Source: an uncultured Prevotella sp. (GTDB lineage Bacteria > Bacteroidota > Bacteroidia > Bacteroidales > Bacteroidaceae). From it: 30,015 nucleotides of DNA. A program made the translations under genes and the position numbers. This document shows, one piece after another, positions 17,136 to 24,340 of this stretch. The DNA lies in assembly GCA_900557035.1 (NCBI GenBank), contig USRA01000019.1, positions 1-30,015 of the forward strand. The letters run 5' to 3'. Positions within the stretch are counted from its first letter, which is position 1, and each line of letters begins with the position of its first letter. Below the pieces are notes generated by a model that was not told the DNA's origin, ran no database searches, and was given only the letters and a program-made list of their open reading frames with translations.

Positions 17136-17705
17136 ATGATTATTACGATTGCGCGCCAATGTGGATGTGGCGCTGTTCGGGTAGGCAGATTGCTTGCAGA
17201 ACATTATGGTATTCCGTTTTATACCCGTAAGAATTTGATGGAAATGGCGGAAGAGCGTGGAGTCTTGGATGAGATGGAAGCTTTCTTCGATGAAGATCCT
17301 GTTGACGAACTGCTCTTTTCTATGTCTTCCCTGGGTGAGAATCAAAGATTGCTCACAGAAAAACCTCTTCGTGTCTTGGCTGATATGGTAGGACAGGAGA
17401 ATTGTGTGGTTATCGGGCGTTGTGGCAATTACATCTTCCGTGAACGCAAAGACTTGGTGTCGGTGTTCCTCAAGGGTGATGTAAAGGCTCGTATTGCGGA
17501 GATCAAGGAGGAGCAGGAGCTTTCTTATGCTGAGGCGGCTGAGTTTGTGGAACACGTAGATGATTGCCGTGTGGCTTATCATAGTTACTATACGGGGTTG
17601 ACTTGGGGAAATGCCAACGATTATGACGTTTGTCTGGATACGGTTCGCTTGGGTGTGGAGAAAACGGCGCAAGCGATTGTTTCTTATGCGGAAGCAGTTT
17701 TGTAA
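17136..17705 (+). CDS. Cytidylate-kinase-like family protein
   Basis: The 189-residue protein resembles the Cytidylate_kin2 (AAK_26) family: an N-terminal MIITIARQCGCGAVRVGRLLAEHYGIPFYTRK segment replaces a true P-loop, followed by VVIGRCGNYIFRER and a KARIAEIKEEQELSYAEA lid-like region. Members are P-loop-fold proteins annotated as nucleotide kinases, but few have been tested, and this one has no GKS/GKT. No promoter is visible between the tRNA hairpin and the gene. lrgA follows after 58 bp on the same strand. The substrate is unknown. Confidence 0.82.
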   Translation: MIITIARQCGCGAVRVGRLLAEHYGIPFYTRKNLMEMAEERGVLDEMEAFFDEDPVDELLFSMSSLGENQRLLTEKPLRVLADMVGQENCVVIGRCGNYIFRERKDLVSVFLKGDVKARIAEIKEEQELSYAEAAEFVEHVDDCRVAYHSYYTGLTWGNANDYDVCLDTVRLGVEKTAQAIVSYAEAVL

Positions 17706-17763
17706 GTTTGGCTTATTGGTGATAATGATGCTTACTTAATATTTAAAGTAATTTGTATTTAGG

Positions 17764-18123
17764 ATGAAACTTTTAATTCAGTTTTTAATTATCATAGCGT
17801 TCTCTTTCGCAGGAGAATTGCTTCATTATCTGTTGCCGTTGCCGATACCTGCCAGTATTTATGGTATTGTCTTGTTGTTCGCGGCATTGGAACTCAAGGT
17901 TATCAAGGTGAAACATATAAGGGAAACCAGCAGCTTCCTCATTGCCGTAATGCCAGTGATGTTTATTCCGGCAGCTGTGGGACTCATCGACTCCTGGCAT
18001 TCTATTGCCAGTGCATGGTTGCAGTATATTGTTGTAACTGTTGTCAGTACTTTTGTGGTGATGGCCGTATCTGGATGGTTCACTCAGTTTGTTATCAAAA
18101 GAGGAAAGGAGGCAAAAAAATGA
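17764..18123 (+). CDS. lrgA: CidA/LrgA family holin-like membrane protein
   Basis: The 119-residue protein has four hydrophobic segments and the family hallmark LPLPIPASIYGIVLLF near residues 24-40, then the MFIPAAVGLI segment. CidA/LrgA proteins sit in the inner membrane and, with LrgB, influence murein hydrolase activity or act in export of small organic compounds. It ends in a charged KRGKEAKK tail and overlaps lrgB by 4 bp (ATGA), the usual pairing for this system. Confidence 0.9.
   Translation: MKLLIQFLIIIAFSFAGELLHYLLPLPIPASIYGIVLLFAALELKVIKVKHIRETSSFLIAVMPVMFIPAAVGLIDSWHSIASAWLQYIVVTVVSTFVVMAVSGWFTQFVIKRGKEAKK
18105..18112 (+). promoter_or_regulatory. Strong Shine-Dalgarno for lrgB inside lrgA
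   Basis: AAAGGAGG lies 7 nt before the lrgB ATG at 18120 and is embedded in the last lrgA codons. It is the clearest Shine-Dalgarno I noticed in a window where most genes have none, and it fixes the lrgB start. Confidence 0.7.
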
Positions 18124-18812
18124 TTTCCTTGTTTCAGGATTCAGTCTTTTTTGGTGTTTTGATTAGTTTGGCTGCGTACGCTATCGGATTGCTTTTGAAG
18201 ATTAAGACAGGATGGTCTTTGATGAATCCGTTGCTGATTTCCATCATCTTGGTTATTTGTACCTTGCTGATTACGGGAGTAGATTATAAGACTTACAATG
18301 CAGGAGCCAATATCATCAGTTATCTGCTTACCCCGGCTACCATCTGTCTGGCAGTTCCGCTTTATCAGCAAGTAGAGTTGCTGAAGAAGAATTACCGTGC
18401 TGTGCTCATTGGTATCTTGTCGGGTGTCTTGGCAAGTCTCGGCTCTGTACTTCTTCTGGCTTTGGTGTTCCACTTCAACCATGCAGCCTATGTTACATTC
18501 TTGCCAAAATCCATCACCACTGCCATCGGTATTGGTGTTTCTGAGGAATTGGGTGGTCATGTTTCGGTAACGGTTGTCGTAATCATCATTACAGGTGTGA
18601 TAGGCAATATCTTTGCTGAGAAGTTTCTCAAGCTGCTTTGTATCAAGGAACCTATTGCCAAGGGTATTGCCATCGGTTGTTCTGCTCACGCCTTGGGTAC
18701 GGCTAAAGCTATGGAGATGGGTACTATTGAAGGTGCAATGAGTAGCTTGTCTATCGTGGTTTGTGGTGTGATGACCGTAATAGGTTCTTCTATCTTTGCT
18801 ATGTTTATGTAG
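18120..18812 (+). CDS. lrgB: LrgB family membrane protein
   Basis: From ATG at 18120 the product has 230 residues; an upstream in-frame ATG at 18015 would lie inside lrgA and is rejected. It has about six membrane segments and the conserved LrgB core: FLPKSITTAIGIGVSEELGG near residues 125-144 and GIAIGCSAHALGTAKAMEMG near 180-200. LrgB partners LrgA in the holin/antiholin-like or metabolite-export system. The spacing (ATGA overlap) and an internal Shine-Dalgarno indicate translational coupling. The beta-helix lipoprotein gene follows after 85 bp containing two hairpins. Confidence 0.92.
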   Translation: MISLFQDSVFFGVLISLAAYAIGLLLKIKTGWSLMNPLLISIILVICTLLITGVDYKTYNAGANIISYLLTPATICLAVPLYQQVELLKKNYRAVLIGILSGVLASLGSVLLLALVFHFNHAAYVTFLPKSITTAIGIGVSEELGGHVSVTVVVIIITGVIGNIFAEKFLKLLCIKEPIAKGIAIGCSAHALGTAKAMEMGTIEGAMSSLSIVVCGVMTVIGSSIFAMFM

Positions 18813-18839
18813 CAGGATATTGTTTTTTGTGGAAAATTG

Positions 18840-18858
18840 CTAACCAGAGAATGGTTAG
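18840..18858 (+). other. Short hairpin downstream of lrgB
   Basis: A 7-bp perfect stem (18840-18846 with 18852-18858) has a 5-nt loop GAGAA and no T-run. It lies 27 bp after the lrgB stop and 15 bp before the larger hairpin at 18874. Confidence 0.5.
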
Positions 18859-18873
18859 AGTAATACAATATTT

Positions 18874-18922
18874 AATCCTTTTTTCCGTTTTATAAATATG
18901 AAACGGAAAAAGGGATTTTTTT
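18874..18922 (+). terminator. Terminator-like hairpin enclosing the lipoprotein start codon
   Basis: A 17-bp stem (18874-18890 with 18901-18917, one G-U) has a 10-nt loop. The 3' arm runs straight into a seven-T tract (18916-18922), the shape of a factor-independent terminator. The ATG of the downstream gene (18898-18900) forms the last three bases of the loop, and the 3' arm is codons 2-7. Confidence 0.75.
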
Positions 18923-20337
18923 ATAATATCATTATCGCTTGTATGGCTTCTGTAGCGATGGCTGGTTGTGCTGATGAGGAGAGCTTTTCTTCGTCACGTT
19001 CTCACTTGCTTGCGTTTTCTGCAGATACAGTAAGCTTGGATACTACGTTCTCCAATGTGCCTACACCTACTCGAAGCTTTTGGGTGTATAATCGTTCGGG
19101 AAAGTCGCTGCGTTGTTCTGCTGTCAGATTGGAAAATGGTAACCAGACGGGATTTCGGGTGAATGTGGATGGCTCGTTCCTTGGAACGACTGCCGGATAC
19201 CAGACTCAGGATGTAGAGGTAAGAAAGGGTGATAGTATTCGTGTTTTCGTAGAACTTACTTCGCATCAGCAATATCAGAATTCACCTCAGTTGGTGGAGG
19301 ATAATCTGCTCTTTACATTGGAAAGTGGGGTGCTGCAGAAAGTAAACTTGAAAGCTTACTCCTGGGATGCTATTTTATGCAAAGATCTTCGAATCGTGAA
19401 AGATACTACGATTCAGTGCAACCGCCCTGTTGTTGTGTATGGCAGAATGGTTGTTGATAGTCTCGTAACGCTATCTGTTGGGGCTGGTACGCGTTTCTAT
19501 TTTCATGAGAATGCCGGACTTGATGTTTATGGTTCGTTGCGTATCTTGGGAGAGAAAGATAATGAGGTGGTGATGCGTGGAGATCGTATGGATTATATGT
19601 TCGACTATCTTCCTTATGATCGGACGCCTGGTCGGTGGCAAGGTATTCATTTCATGCCTTCTTCATCGTATAATGTCATCAGCTATGCTGACATCCACAG
19701 TACTTATCACGGCATTAGAATAGAACCTTGTTCGGATGTCATTCGTCAGAAGTTGCTTATACAGCATTCTACCATTCATAATTGCCAGGGATATGGTCTT
19801 GCCATTGATTCGGCTAAGGTGCAGTTGTATAATTGTCAGTTATCCAACACCTTGAATCATACGCTTTCTGTAAAGGGTGGTGATGTGGAAGTGAACGGAT
19901 GCACCATAGCTCAGTTCTATCCTTTTGATGGGCGTCGTGCCACAGCTATAGGAATTGTTCCTCCAATTCTAAACTTGAAGGTTATGAATTCTATAGTTAC
20001 AGGATACCATGATGATGAGGTCGTATGGGCTTCACCGAAGAACGATGAAGTATGTAATTTCAGTTTCGATCATTGTGTACTTCGTACCAAAAAGATGAAT
20101 ACTGAAGATAGCTTGAAGTTTATGAATGTCGTGTATGAGAATTTAAAGGATACGACTCGGTTTGGAGAGAAGCATTTCCAGTTATTTGATACGGATAATT
20201 TGAAGTATGATTTCAGGCTTCGCAAGGAATCGGCTGCTGTAGGAGTGGCTGATATTGCTACTTCATTGCCAACTGACCGACGGGGCGTTCTTCGTGATGA
20301 GAAACCGGATGTGGGCTGTTATGAGTTTGAAGAATAA
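18898..20337 (+). CDS. Beta-helix lipoprotein, probably surface-exposed
   Basis: The 479-residue protein starts with a basic N-terminus (KRKK), a hydrophobic stretch and a lipobox ending AMAGC, so C24 is the predicted lipidated residue. The mature protein begins CADEES, an acidic stretch like the surface-export signals of Bacteroidota lipoproteins. Residues about 160-400 contain irregular repeats of short strands and turns (VVYGRMVVDSLVTLSVGAGTRFYF, LDVYGSLRILG, IHNCQGYGLAIDSAKVQLYNCQLSN) typical of right-handed parallel beta-helices. No catalytic residues can be named. The alternative start M16 would leave too short a signal peptide. It ends at a strong bidirectional terminator. Confidence 0.82.
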   Translation: MKRKKGFFYNIIIACMASVAMAGCADEESFSSSRSHLLAFSADTVSLDTTFSNVPTPTRSFWVYNRSGKSLRCSAVRLENGNQTGFRVNVDGSFLGTTAGYQTQDVEVRKGDSIRVFVELTSHQQYQNSPQLVEDNLLFTLESGVLQKVNLKAYSWDAILCKDLRIVKDTTIQCNRPVVVYGRMVVDSLVTLSVGAGTRFYFHENAGLDVYGSLRILGEKDNEVVMRGDRMDYMFDYLPYDRTPGRWQGIHFMPSSSYNVISYADIHSTYHGIRIEPCSDVIRQKLLIQHSTIHNCQGYGLAIDSAKVQLYNCQLSNTLNHTLSVKGGDVEVNGCTIAQFYPFDGRRATAIGIVPPILNLKVMNSIVTGYHDDEVVWASPKNDEVCNFSFDHCVLRTKKMNTEDSLKFMNVVYENLKDTTRFGEKHFQLFDTDNLKYDFRLRKESAAVGVADIATSLPTDRRGVLRDEKPDVGCYEFEE

Positions 20338-20354
20338 CGTAAAGTAGAAGAATA

Positions 20355-20399
20355 ATGTAAAAAAGCACGAATTCCCCAGGAATTCGTGCTTTTTTACAT
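20355..20399. terminator. Bidirectional terminator between convergent genes
   Basis: A perfect 21-bp stem (20355-20375 with 20379-20399) has a 3-nt CCA loop. A-tract and T-tract arms flank a GC-containing core, so it gives a T-rich tail in both directions. It serves the lipoprotein gene (plus) and cytidine deaminase (minus). Confidence 0.92.
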
Positions 20400-20438
20400 G
20401 TTTGTATGAATGCTTATCTGAAGAAATAATCCAAGATA

Positions 20439-20921
20439 TTATTCTTTCATGTTGGCATCTACGAAGGAGAATGGAAGCAAGTCCTTGATACTGTGGAAGC
20501 AATAGGTGCAGTTCTCTCCGTAGAGCAAGATGCGAACGGGTTGTTGGTATCGGTCTTCCATCTCTAGTATTACCTGTCTGCATGCGCCACATGGGGAAAT
20601 CGGGCTTTTGAGGAAGCCATTCTCGTTGCGGGCAGCTATGACCAGTGTAGTGATAGCTTGCTCAGGGTAGTTGCTTTGGGCTCCGAAGATGGCACTGCGC
20701 TCAGCGCAGAGACCGGATGGAAAGGCTGCATTTTCCTGGTTGGCTCCAATTACGATTCTGCCATCAGCCAACAGGCAGGCTGCGCCTACATGAAAGTGGC
20801 TGTAGTTGGCATAAGAATTATTGGTGGCCTCCATGGCTTTCTTTACCAATTGCTGCTCAATGTCGCTCAGTTCATCTAACTGAGCAACCTGATACTGGAT
20901 GTTTAAGGTTTGCTCTTTCAT
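20439..20921 (-). CDS. cdd: Cytidine deaminase
   Basis: The 160-residue enzyme hydrolyses cytidine and deoxycytidine to uridine forms for pyrimidine salvage. The zinc site is complete: C72-A-E74 (FPSGLCAERSA), with E74 as the proton shuttle, and C111/C114 in SPCGACRQ. The size fits the homotetrameric class of about 130-160 residues. No -7 box is visible in the 76-bp gap after the M64 peptidase gene, so it is probably the last gene of the glucosaminidase-M64-cdd transcript. Confidence 0.95.
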   Translation of the reverse strand: MKEQTLNIQYQVAQLDELSDIEQQLVKKAMEATNNSYANYSHFHVGAACLLADGRIVIGANQENAAFPSGLCAERSAIFGAQSNYPEQAITTLVIAARNENGFLKSPISPCGACRQVILEMEDRYQQPVRILLYGENCTYCFHSIKDLLPFSFVDANMKE

Positions 20922-20949
20922 AAGCGATTGGTGTTTATTTCATTAATTA

Positions 20950-20997
20950 TTATTGTTCTTGGATAATGGGAGCTTGGGGCTCCTGAATCTTCTCCAT
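20950..20997 (-). other. 15-codon mini-ORF in frame after the M64 stop
   Basis: Directly after the TAG stop of the M64 gene (21000-20998), an ATG starts a 15-codon frame in the same reading frame (MEKIQEPQAPIIQEQ), ending at TAA TAA. It may be the former C-terminal tail of the peptidase cut off by the amber codon, a coupling peptide ahead of cdd, or chance. Confidence 0.35.
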
Positions 20998-22287
20998 CTA
21001 TTTGGTGTAAAAGTCGATGATGTCTTGTAGAGCTTTCTTGCATACTATGCAGAACTCTGGGGTCTCGTTGATGCGCATACGGCAATCTTGTACGCCGCGA
21101 TACACTCCCTTTGGACTATAGCCTGCGCCTTCAAAAATACCGACTTTGCTTACTGCCTCTTTCTCCTTTTTAGAAAGTGGGGTAGGAATCTTAGTACCCT
21201 TCTTGATCATATCTTCCCATTTTCCGTGGAAGTTTGCCAATGTGGTGATGTTTTTCTCCCATGGCTCAACATCATGAGGATACATCGGTACCTGCTCGCT
21301 TTCATAGGCATATTCGTCAGCAAGTCCGGCAAAAGAATGACCGAATTCATGCACTACAACAGGCTTAAACCATTTCTGGTGGCAGGTGGTGAGATTGTAG
21401 GAATTGAGAATTCCGCCTCCACCATATCTTGTAGAGTTAACCAATACGATGATATGTTCGTATGGGGTGCCAGCCAGACAGTCGTGCAGGTCTTTGAGAT
21501 GGAGCGTTGTGAGGTATCTCTCACTATAAAATGTGTCAAAATGTGAACTTAAAGCAGTCTTCTTCCATATTCCCTTGCCAGGTTCGCTTGTGCCACTTTC
21601 AAGAGATGCTGATTTCACTGCTACTACATTGAATCTGGCTCTCATACTCTTGAAAGGTTCGTGATTAAAAATGGCTTCGTTTGCTTCTTTTGCATCCTGA
21701 AGGAATATTGGCATTTCCTCTTCCGTATAACCTTCTGCTACGTAGGCGATGTGGATACAGCGGGTTGTATCGGCTGCTTGCTGCAAGGTCTCGTATGGTG
21801 TTGGTTTTTCACCCTTATGGTGAATCAGAATGTCACTTGGTGCAACTTGGTGAGTGAGAGAGGTCATAATCTCACGACGGTTGTTGCACAAGTCTAGTGT
21901 CACATCAATAGTGTCCTTAGGCATCGGTACGAGGAATACATTCTCGAAACTCTGGGTGTTGCCAGCTGACTCTGGCTCTGAGAGCCATTCCTGAAATAGG
22001 GTAGAGAATGAGTTGCGATAAATAACCTTACCTGTGCGATGATCTTTAACGGTAATCTGACCATTGCCTTCTACTGGTAGCTCACTGAGCCGCTGCTTCT
22101 TTCCATACCATCGAGGCAGTACGTTCAGTTCATCTACAGCTATCATCTGCTGGGCTTTGTTGCCGGCAAAAGTATAGTCTATTCTCAATGTCTTGTCAAC
22201 GAAATAGTCGTCGAAACTCTGTGCTTGCATGTCACTTGGTAACATCATTATTGCCAGAGCTGCTAGAGATAAAATGTTCTTCTTCAT
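20998..22287 (-). CDS. Secreted M64-family metallopeptidase
   Basis: The 429-residue protein has a signal peptide (cleavage likely after residue 22, MQA). An N-terminal beta-rich domain of about 140 residues is followed by the M64 zinc peptidase domain, with HEFGH at 313-317 in VVHEFGHSFAGLADEY and D324/E325 completing the HExxHxxxGxxDE pattern. The M64 family is named after Clostridium ramosum IgA protease, but most Bacteroidota members have unknown substrates, so an IgA role should not be assumed. The gene lies 93 bp after the glucosaminidase gene. A 13-bp palindrome (22333-22345) lies in that gap. An amber stop is followed by an in-frame mini-ORF. Confidence 0.88.
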   Translation of the reverse strand: MKKNILSLAALAIMMLPSDMQAQSFDDYFVDKTLRIDYTFAGNKAQQMIAVDELNVLPRWYGKKQRLSELPVEGNGQITVKDHRTGKVIYRNSFSTLFQEWLSEPESAGNTQSFENVFLVPMPKDTIDVTLDLCNNRREIMTSLTHQVAPSDILIHHKGEKPTPYETLQQAADTTRCIHIAYVAEGYTEEEMPIFLQDAKEANEAIFNHEPFKSMRARFNVVAVKSASLESGTSEPGKGIWKKTALSSHFDTFYSERYLTTLHLKDLHDCLAGTPYEHIIVLVNSTRYGGGGILNSYNLTTCHQKWFKPVVVHEFGHSFAGLADEYAYESEQVPMYPHDVEPWEKNITTLANFHGKWEDMIKKGTKIPTPLSKKEKEAVSKVGIFEGAGYSPKGVYRGVQDCRMRINETPEFCIVCKKALQDIIDFYTK

Positions 22288-22332
22288 TTCTTATCTTGTA
22301 TTTTTTTTGTTTTCTTTTTTTTATAGTATGGT

Positions 22333-22345
22333 AATGACAGTCATT
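22333..22345. promoter_or_regulatory. 13-bp palindrome upstream of the M64 gene
   Basis: AATGAC-A-GTCATT is a perfect palindrome around one base, 46 bp before the M64 start codon. It could be a protein-binding site. No -7 box was found next to it. Confidence 0.3.
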
Positions 22346-22380
22346 CTTTGGCGATGAATGAGTTTTTATACTGCAAGTAA

Positions 22381-23304
22381 TTATCTCACTCGCAGTCTGT
22401 CGCCAACTTTGACCTGGTAGCTAGGATCGAGCTTGTTCATCTTGTAGAGGTACTTGATGCGGATTCCGTATCTTTGTGAGATGGTGTACATACTTTCTCC
22501 CGGTTGCACGATATGAGGACGCTTCTTGTACTGCTTTGGAGCTTTCTTACGCTTCTTTTTCAAGTAGATGATATCCCCCTTGTGCAATACCGTATGTTTG
22601 TCGCGCTCGTTATATCTTGCAAGTTTACGCCAGCTGATTTCTACTTCCTTACCCAGTGCCTTGAAGGTGTCACCTTCTCTAGCTATCAGGTAATAGTTAT
22701 CATTGAACTTCTGGATAGGGTGTAATATGCCTTGCGCATTGACGGGTTGGTCGGTGCCGCTATGTGTTGCCATAAATCGATCATATCGCTTTGCTTTGTC
22801 ATAATCGAAAAGTTTATAGAGTTCAATGATCTGTATCAGTTTGTTGGCATATTGTGGATTTGTCGCATATCCGCATTGTTTCAAACCTCTAGCCCAGCCT
22901 TTGTAATCGCGTTGGCTAAGTTCAAACAGGCGGGCATAGCGCGGTTGTCTAGCCAGAAATTTGCTATGGTCCTCATAGCTATCTCTGGCATCTTGATATA
23001 CTCGGAAACATTCGCCTCTGGCATCGTCATCGTGGTATTGGGTTGGACCAGCCCAGTTGTGGCATTTGATGCCAAAATGGTTGTTACCTTGTAAGACCAG
23101 TACACTCTTGCCTGCTGCACTCTCAAAGAGTCCCTGTGCCAAGGTGATACTGGCTGGAATACGATAGCGAAGCATCTGCTCGATGGCGAGATCCTTATAC
23201 TGATTGATATATGTCTGATAGGTCTGATTCCATTTCATCTGTGCTTGAGATGGAGTGCAGATGAGTAAAAGAATACCTATTATATATGTTTTTGTTCTAT
23301 TCAT
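22381..23304 (-). CDS. N-acetylglucosaminidase (FlgJ/GH73-like) with two LysM domains
   Basis: The 307-residue exported protein has a signal peptide (about residues 1-22) and a glucosaminidase domain with the catalytic glutamate E61 in TLAQGLFESAAGKSVL and the GNNHFGIKCHNWAGP segment. Two C-terminal LysM modules follow (about 204-253, degenerate, and 264-307), joined by a KKKRKKAPKQYKKR linker. It should cleave beta-1,4 bonds next to GlcNAc in peptidoglycan and bind murein through LysM. There is no ATG upstream of 23304 in frame, and the -7 box ends just before it. It heads a minus-strand run with M64 and cdd. Confidence 0.92.
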   Translation of the reverse strand: MNRTKTYIIGILLLICTPSQAQMKWNQTYQTYINQYKDLAIEQMLRYRIPASITLAQGLFESAAGKSVLVLQGNNHFGIKCHNWAGPTQYHDDDARGECFRVYQDARDSYEDHSKFLARQPRYARLFELSQRDYKGWARGLKQCGYATNPQYANKLIQIIELYKLFDYDKAKRYDRFMATHSGTDQPVNAQGILHPIQKFNDNYYLIAREGDTFKALGKEVEISWRKLARYNERDKHTVLHKGDIIYLKKKRKKAPKQYKKRPHIVQPGESMYTISQRYGIRIKYLYKMNKLDPSYQVKVGDRLRVR

Positions 23305-23307
23305 AGT

Positions 23308-23316
23308 GCAAAAATA
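23308..23316 (-). promoter_or_regulatory. Glucosaminidase gene -7 element abutting its ATG
   Basis: On the minus strand TATTTTTGC is followed by ACT and then the ATG at 23304. The -7 box is an exact TAnnTTTG match, but a -33 box at 19-20 nt is not evident. Transcription would start at about the A of the start codon. Confidence 0.55.
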
Positions 23317-23359
23317 ACAAAAAAAACGGATAAGCTACACTTAATTTAAGAATTTTTAC

Positions 23360-23368
23360 TAACTTTGC
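23360..23368 (+). promoter_or_regulatory. folK-like gene -7 element
   Basis: TAACTTTGC followed by ACT is an exact -7 match, giving a leader of about 14 nt ahead of the ATG at 23386. It is divergent from the glucosaminidase promoter within an 81-bp gap. Confidence 0.65.
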
Positions 23369-23385
23369 ACTGAAATTATAAAAAT

Positions 23386-23775
23386 ATGAAAAGTAAACGA
23401 GTAAAAATAGTGATAGCGTTGGGTTCTAATGTTGATCAGGAGGCTCATATTCAGAAAGCAAAGAAATGGCTTGAGGCTACTTTCGAAGATATGACTTTTG
23501 GTACTTCGCTTTGGACGGAGCCTATCGGGTTGTCATCAGATAAATTCCTAAATACTCTAGGAGTTGGCTATACTAATGTCAATATGGAACGAACCTTATT
23601 GGCAATCAAAAACATAGAGCGTAAATGCGGAAGGAGGGTTGCTGAAAGTAGAAAGGGTATTATTGCTGTAGATATTGATTTGCTGCTTTTTGATTCAGAA
23701 CGCCTGCATGAAACGGATTGGAACAGAGGTTATGTGAAAAATCTACTCCAACAATTGGGTGTGTCTATAGATTGA
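23386..23775 (+). CDS. FolK-like (HPPK) protein, short and divergent
   Basis: The 129-residue protein has the HPPK fold signature: IALGSNVDQEAHI near the N-terminus, LWTEPIGL, and VDIDLLLF with the two Mg-binding aspartates D96 and D98. HPPK pyrophosphorylates 6-hydroxymethyl-dihydropterin in folate synthesis. It is short against the roughly 150-160 residues of E. coli FolK. By alignment from memory, catalytic-loop residues equivalent to E. coli R84, W89 and R92 are V, K and I here, while R82 appears kept (R83). The usual conserved C-terminal block is replaced by DWNRGYVKNLLQQL. It may be a Bacteroidota variant or a paralogue with altered activity. Confidence 0.75.
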   Translation: MKSKRVKIVIALGSNVDQEAHIQKAKKWLEATFEDMTFGTSLWTEPIGLSSDKFLNTLGVGYTNVNMERTLLAIKNIERKCGRRVAESRKGIIAVDIDLLLFDSERLHETDWNRGYVKNLLQQLGVSID

Positions 23776-23803
23776 ATATATAGCTCAAAAAGTAATATCC
23801 TAT

Positions 23804-23831
23804 CCCGGGCTTTAAAATTTTAAAGCTCAGG
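23804..23831. terminator. Possible terminator between the folK-like gene and nrdG
   Basis: A hairpin (23804-23813 with 23822-23831, one mismatch, one G-U) contains an 18-bp perfect AT-rich palindrome and overlaps the nrdG stop codon. It lies between convergent genes and has no extra T-run, so the call is tentative. Confidence 0.45.
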
Positions 23832-24335
23832 ATTCGGATTGTCCTTAGTGAGGTGAAGTTCTACTACTTCGCCTTGAGCCAGGGATTTTTGTACGTTGAT
23901 AAGACGCTGGTTGCTGCTGCCACGGAAGAAAAGATCTTCGTCTCGAAGGTCTTTTATGAATGGACCATCTACCAATACATCTATTAATTTCAATAATTCC
24001 AGTTGTTTCGGATTCTTCAGTAGGTTCTCGTATCTATAACCTGTGAAGCACCAGATGTCTTTATCACTTTCTGTCCGAATGGCGCGAGCCAGCTCGGCAA
24101 AGCCATCTGCCTGATACATTGGATCACCTCCTGAGAAGGTAACGTTGGCGAAAGGGTCTTCCAGTATTTCTTTCATAATGTCCTCTGTTGAGGTCATTAT
24201 GCCATGATTGATGTCCCAGGATTGAGGATTATGGCAGCCGGCACAATGGTTAGGACAGCCGGCACAATAGATAGAGGTCCGGAATCCCGGACCATCTACC
24301 ATTGTGTCATGCACTATACTTAAAATACTAATCAT
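23820..24335 (-). CDS. nrdG: Anaerobic ribonucleotide reductase activating protein
   Basis: The 171-residue radical SAM enzyme has the 4Fe-4S motif C27-x3-C31-x2-C34 (GCPNHCAGCHN), DGPGFRTSIY ahead of it, and the SAM-binding FSGGDPM segment near residue 80. An extra cysteine, C24, precedes the cluster. It generates the glycyl radical on NrdD using SAM and an electron donor. Its start lies 5 bp after the nrdD stop, so the pair is co-transcribed and probably translationally coupled. Confidence 0.95.
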   Translation of the reverse strand: MISILSIVHDTMVDGPGFRTSIYCAGCPNHCAGCHNPQSWDINHGIMTSTEDIMKEILEDPFANVTFSGGDPMYQADGFAELARAIRTESDKDIWCFTGYRYENLLKNPKQLELLKLIDVLVDGPFIKDLRDEDLFFRGSSNQRLINVQKSLAQGEVVELHLTKDNPNPEL

Positions 24336-24340
24336 TTATC

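Noticed and set aside
18015..18119. Upstream in-frame start for lrgB
   Set aside because: The extra 35 codons overlap lrgA in another frame. The ATG at 18120 has a strong Shine-Dalgarno and fits the LrgB family start.
20998..22287. Annotating the M64 protein as an IgA protease
   Set aside because: The family name derives from one clostridial enzyme; nothing in this sequence shows immunoglobulin specificity.
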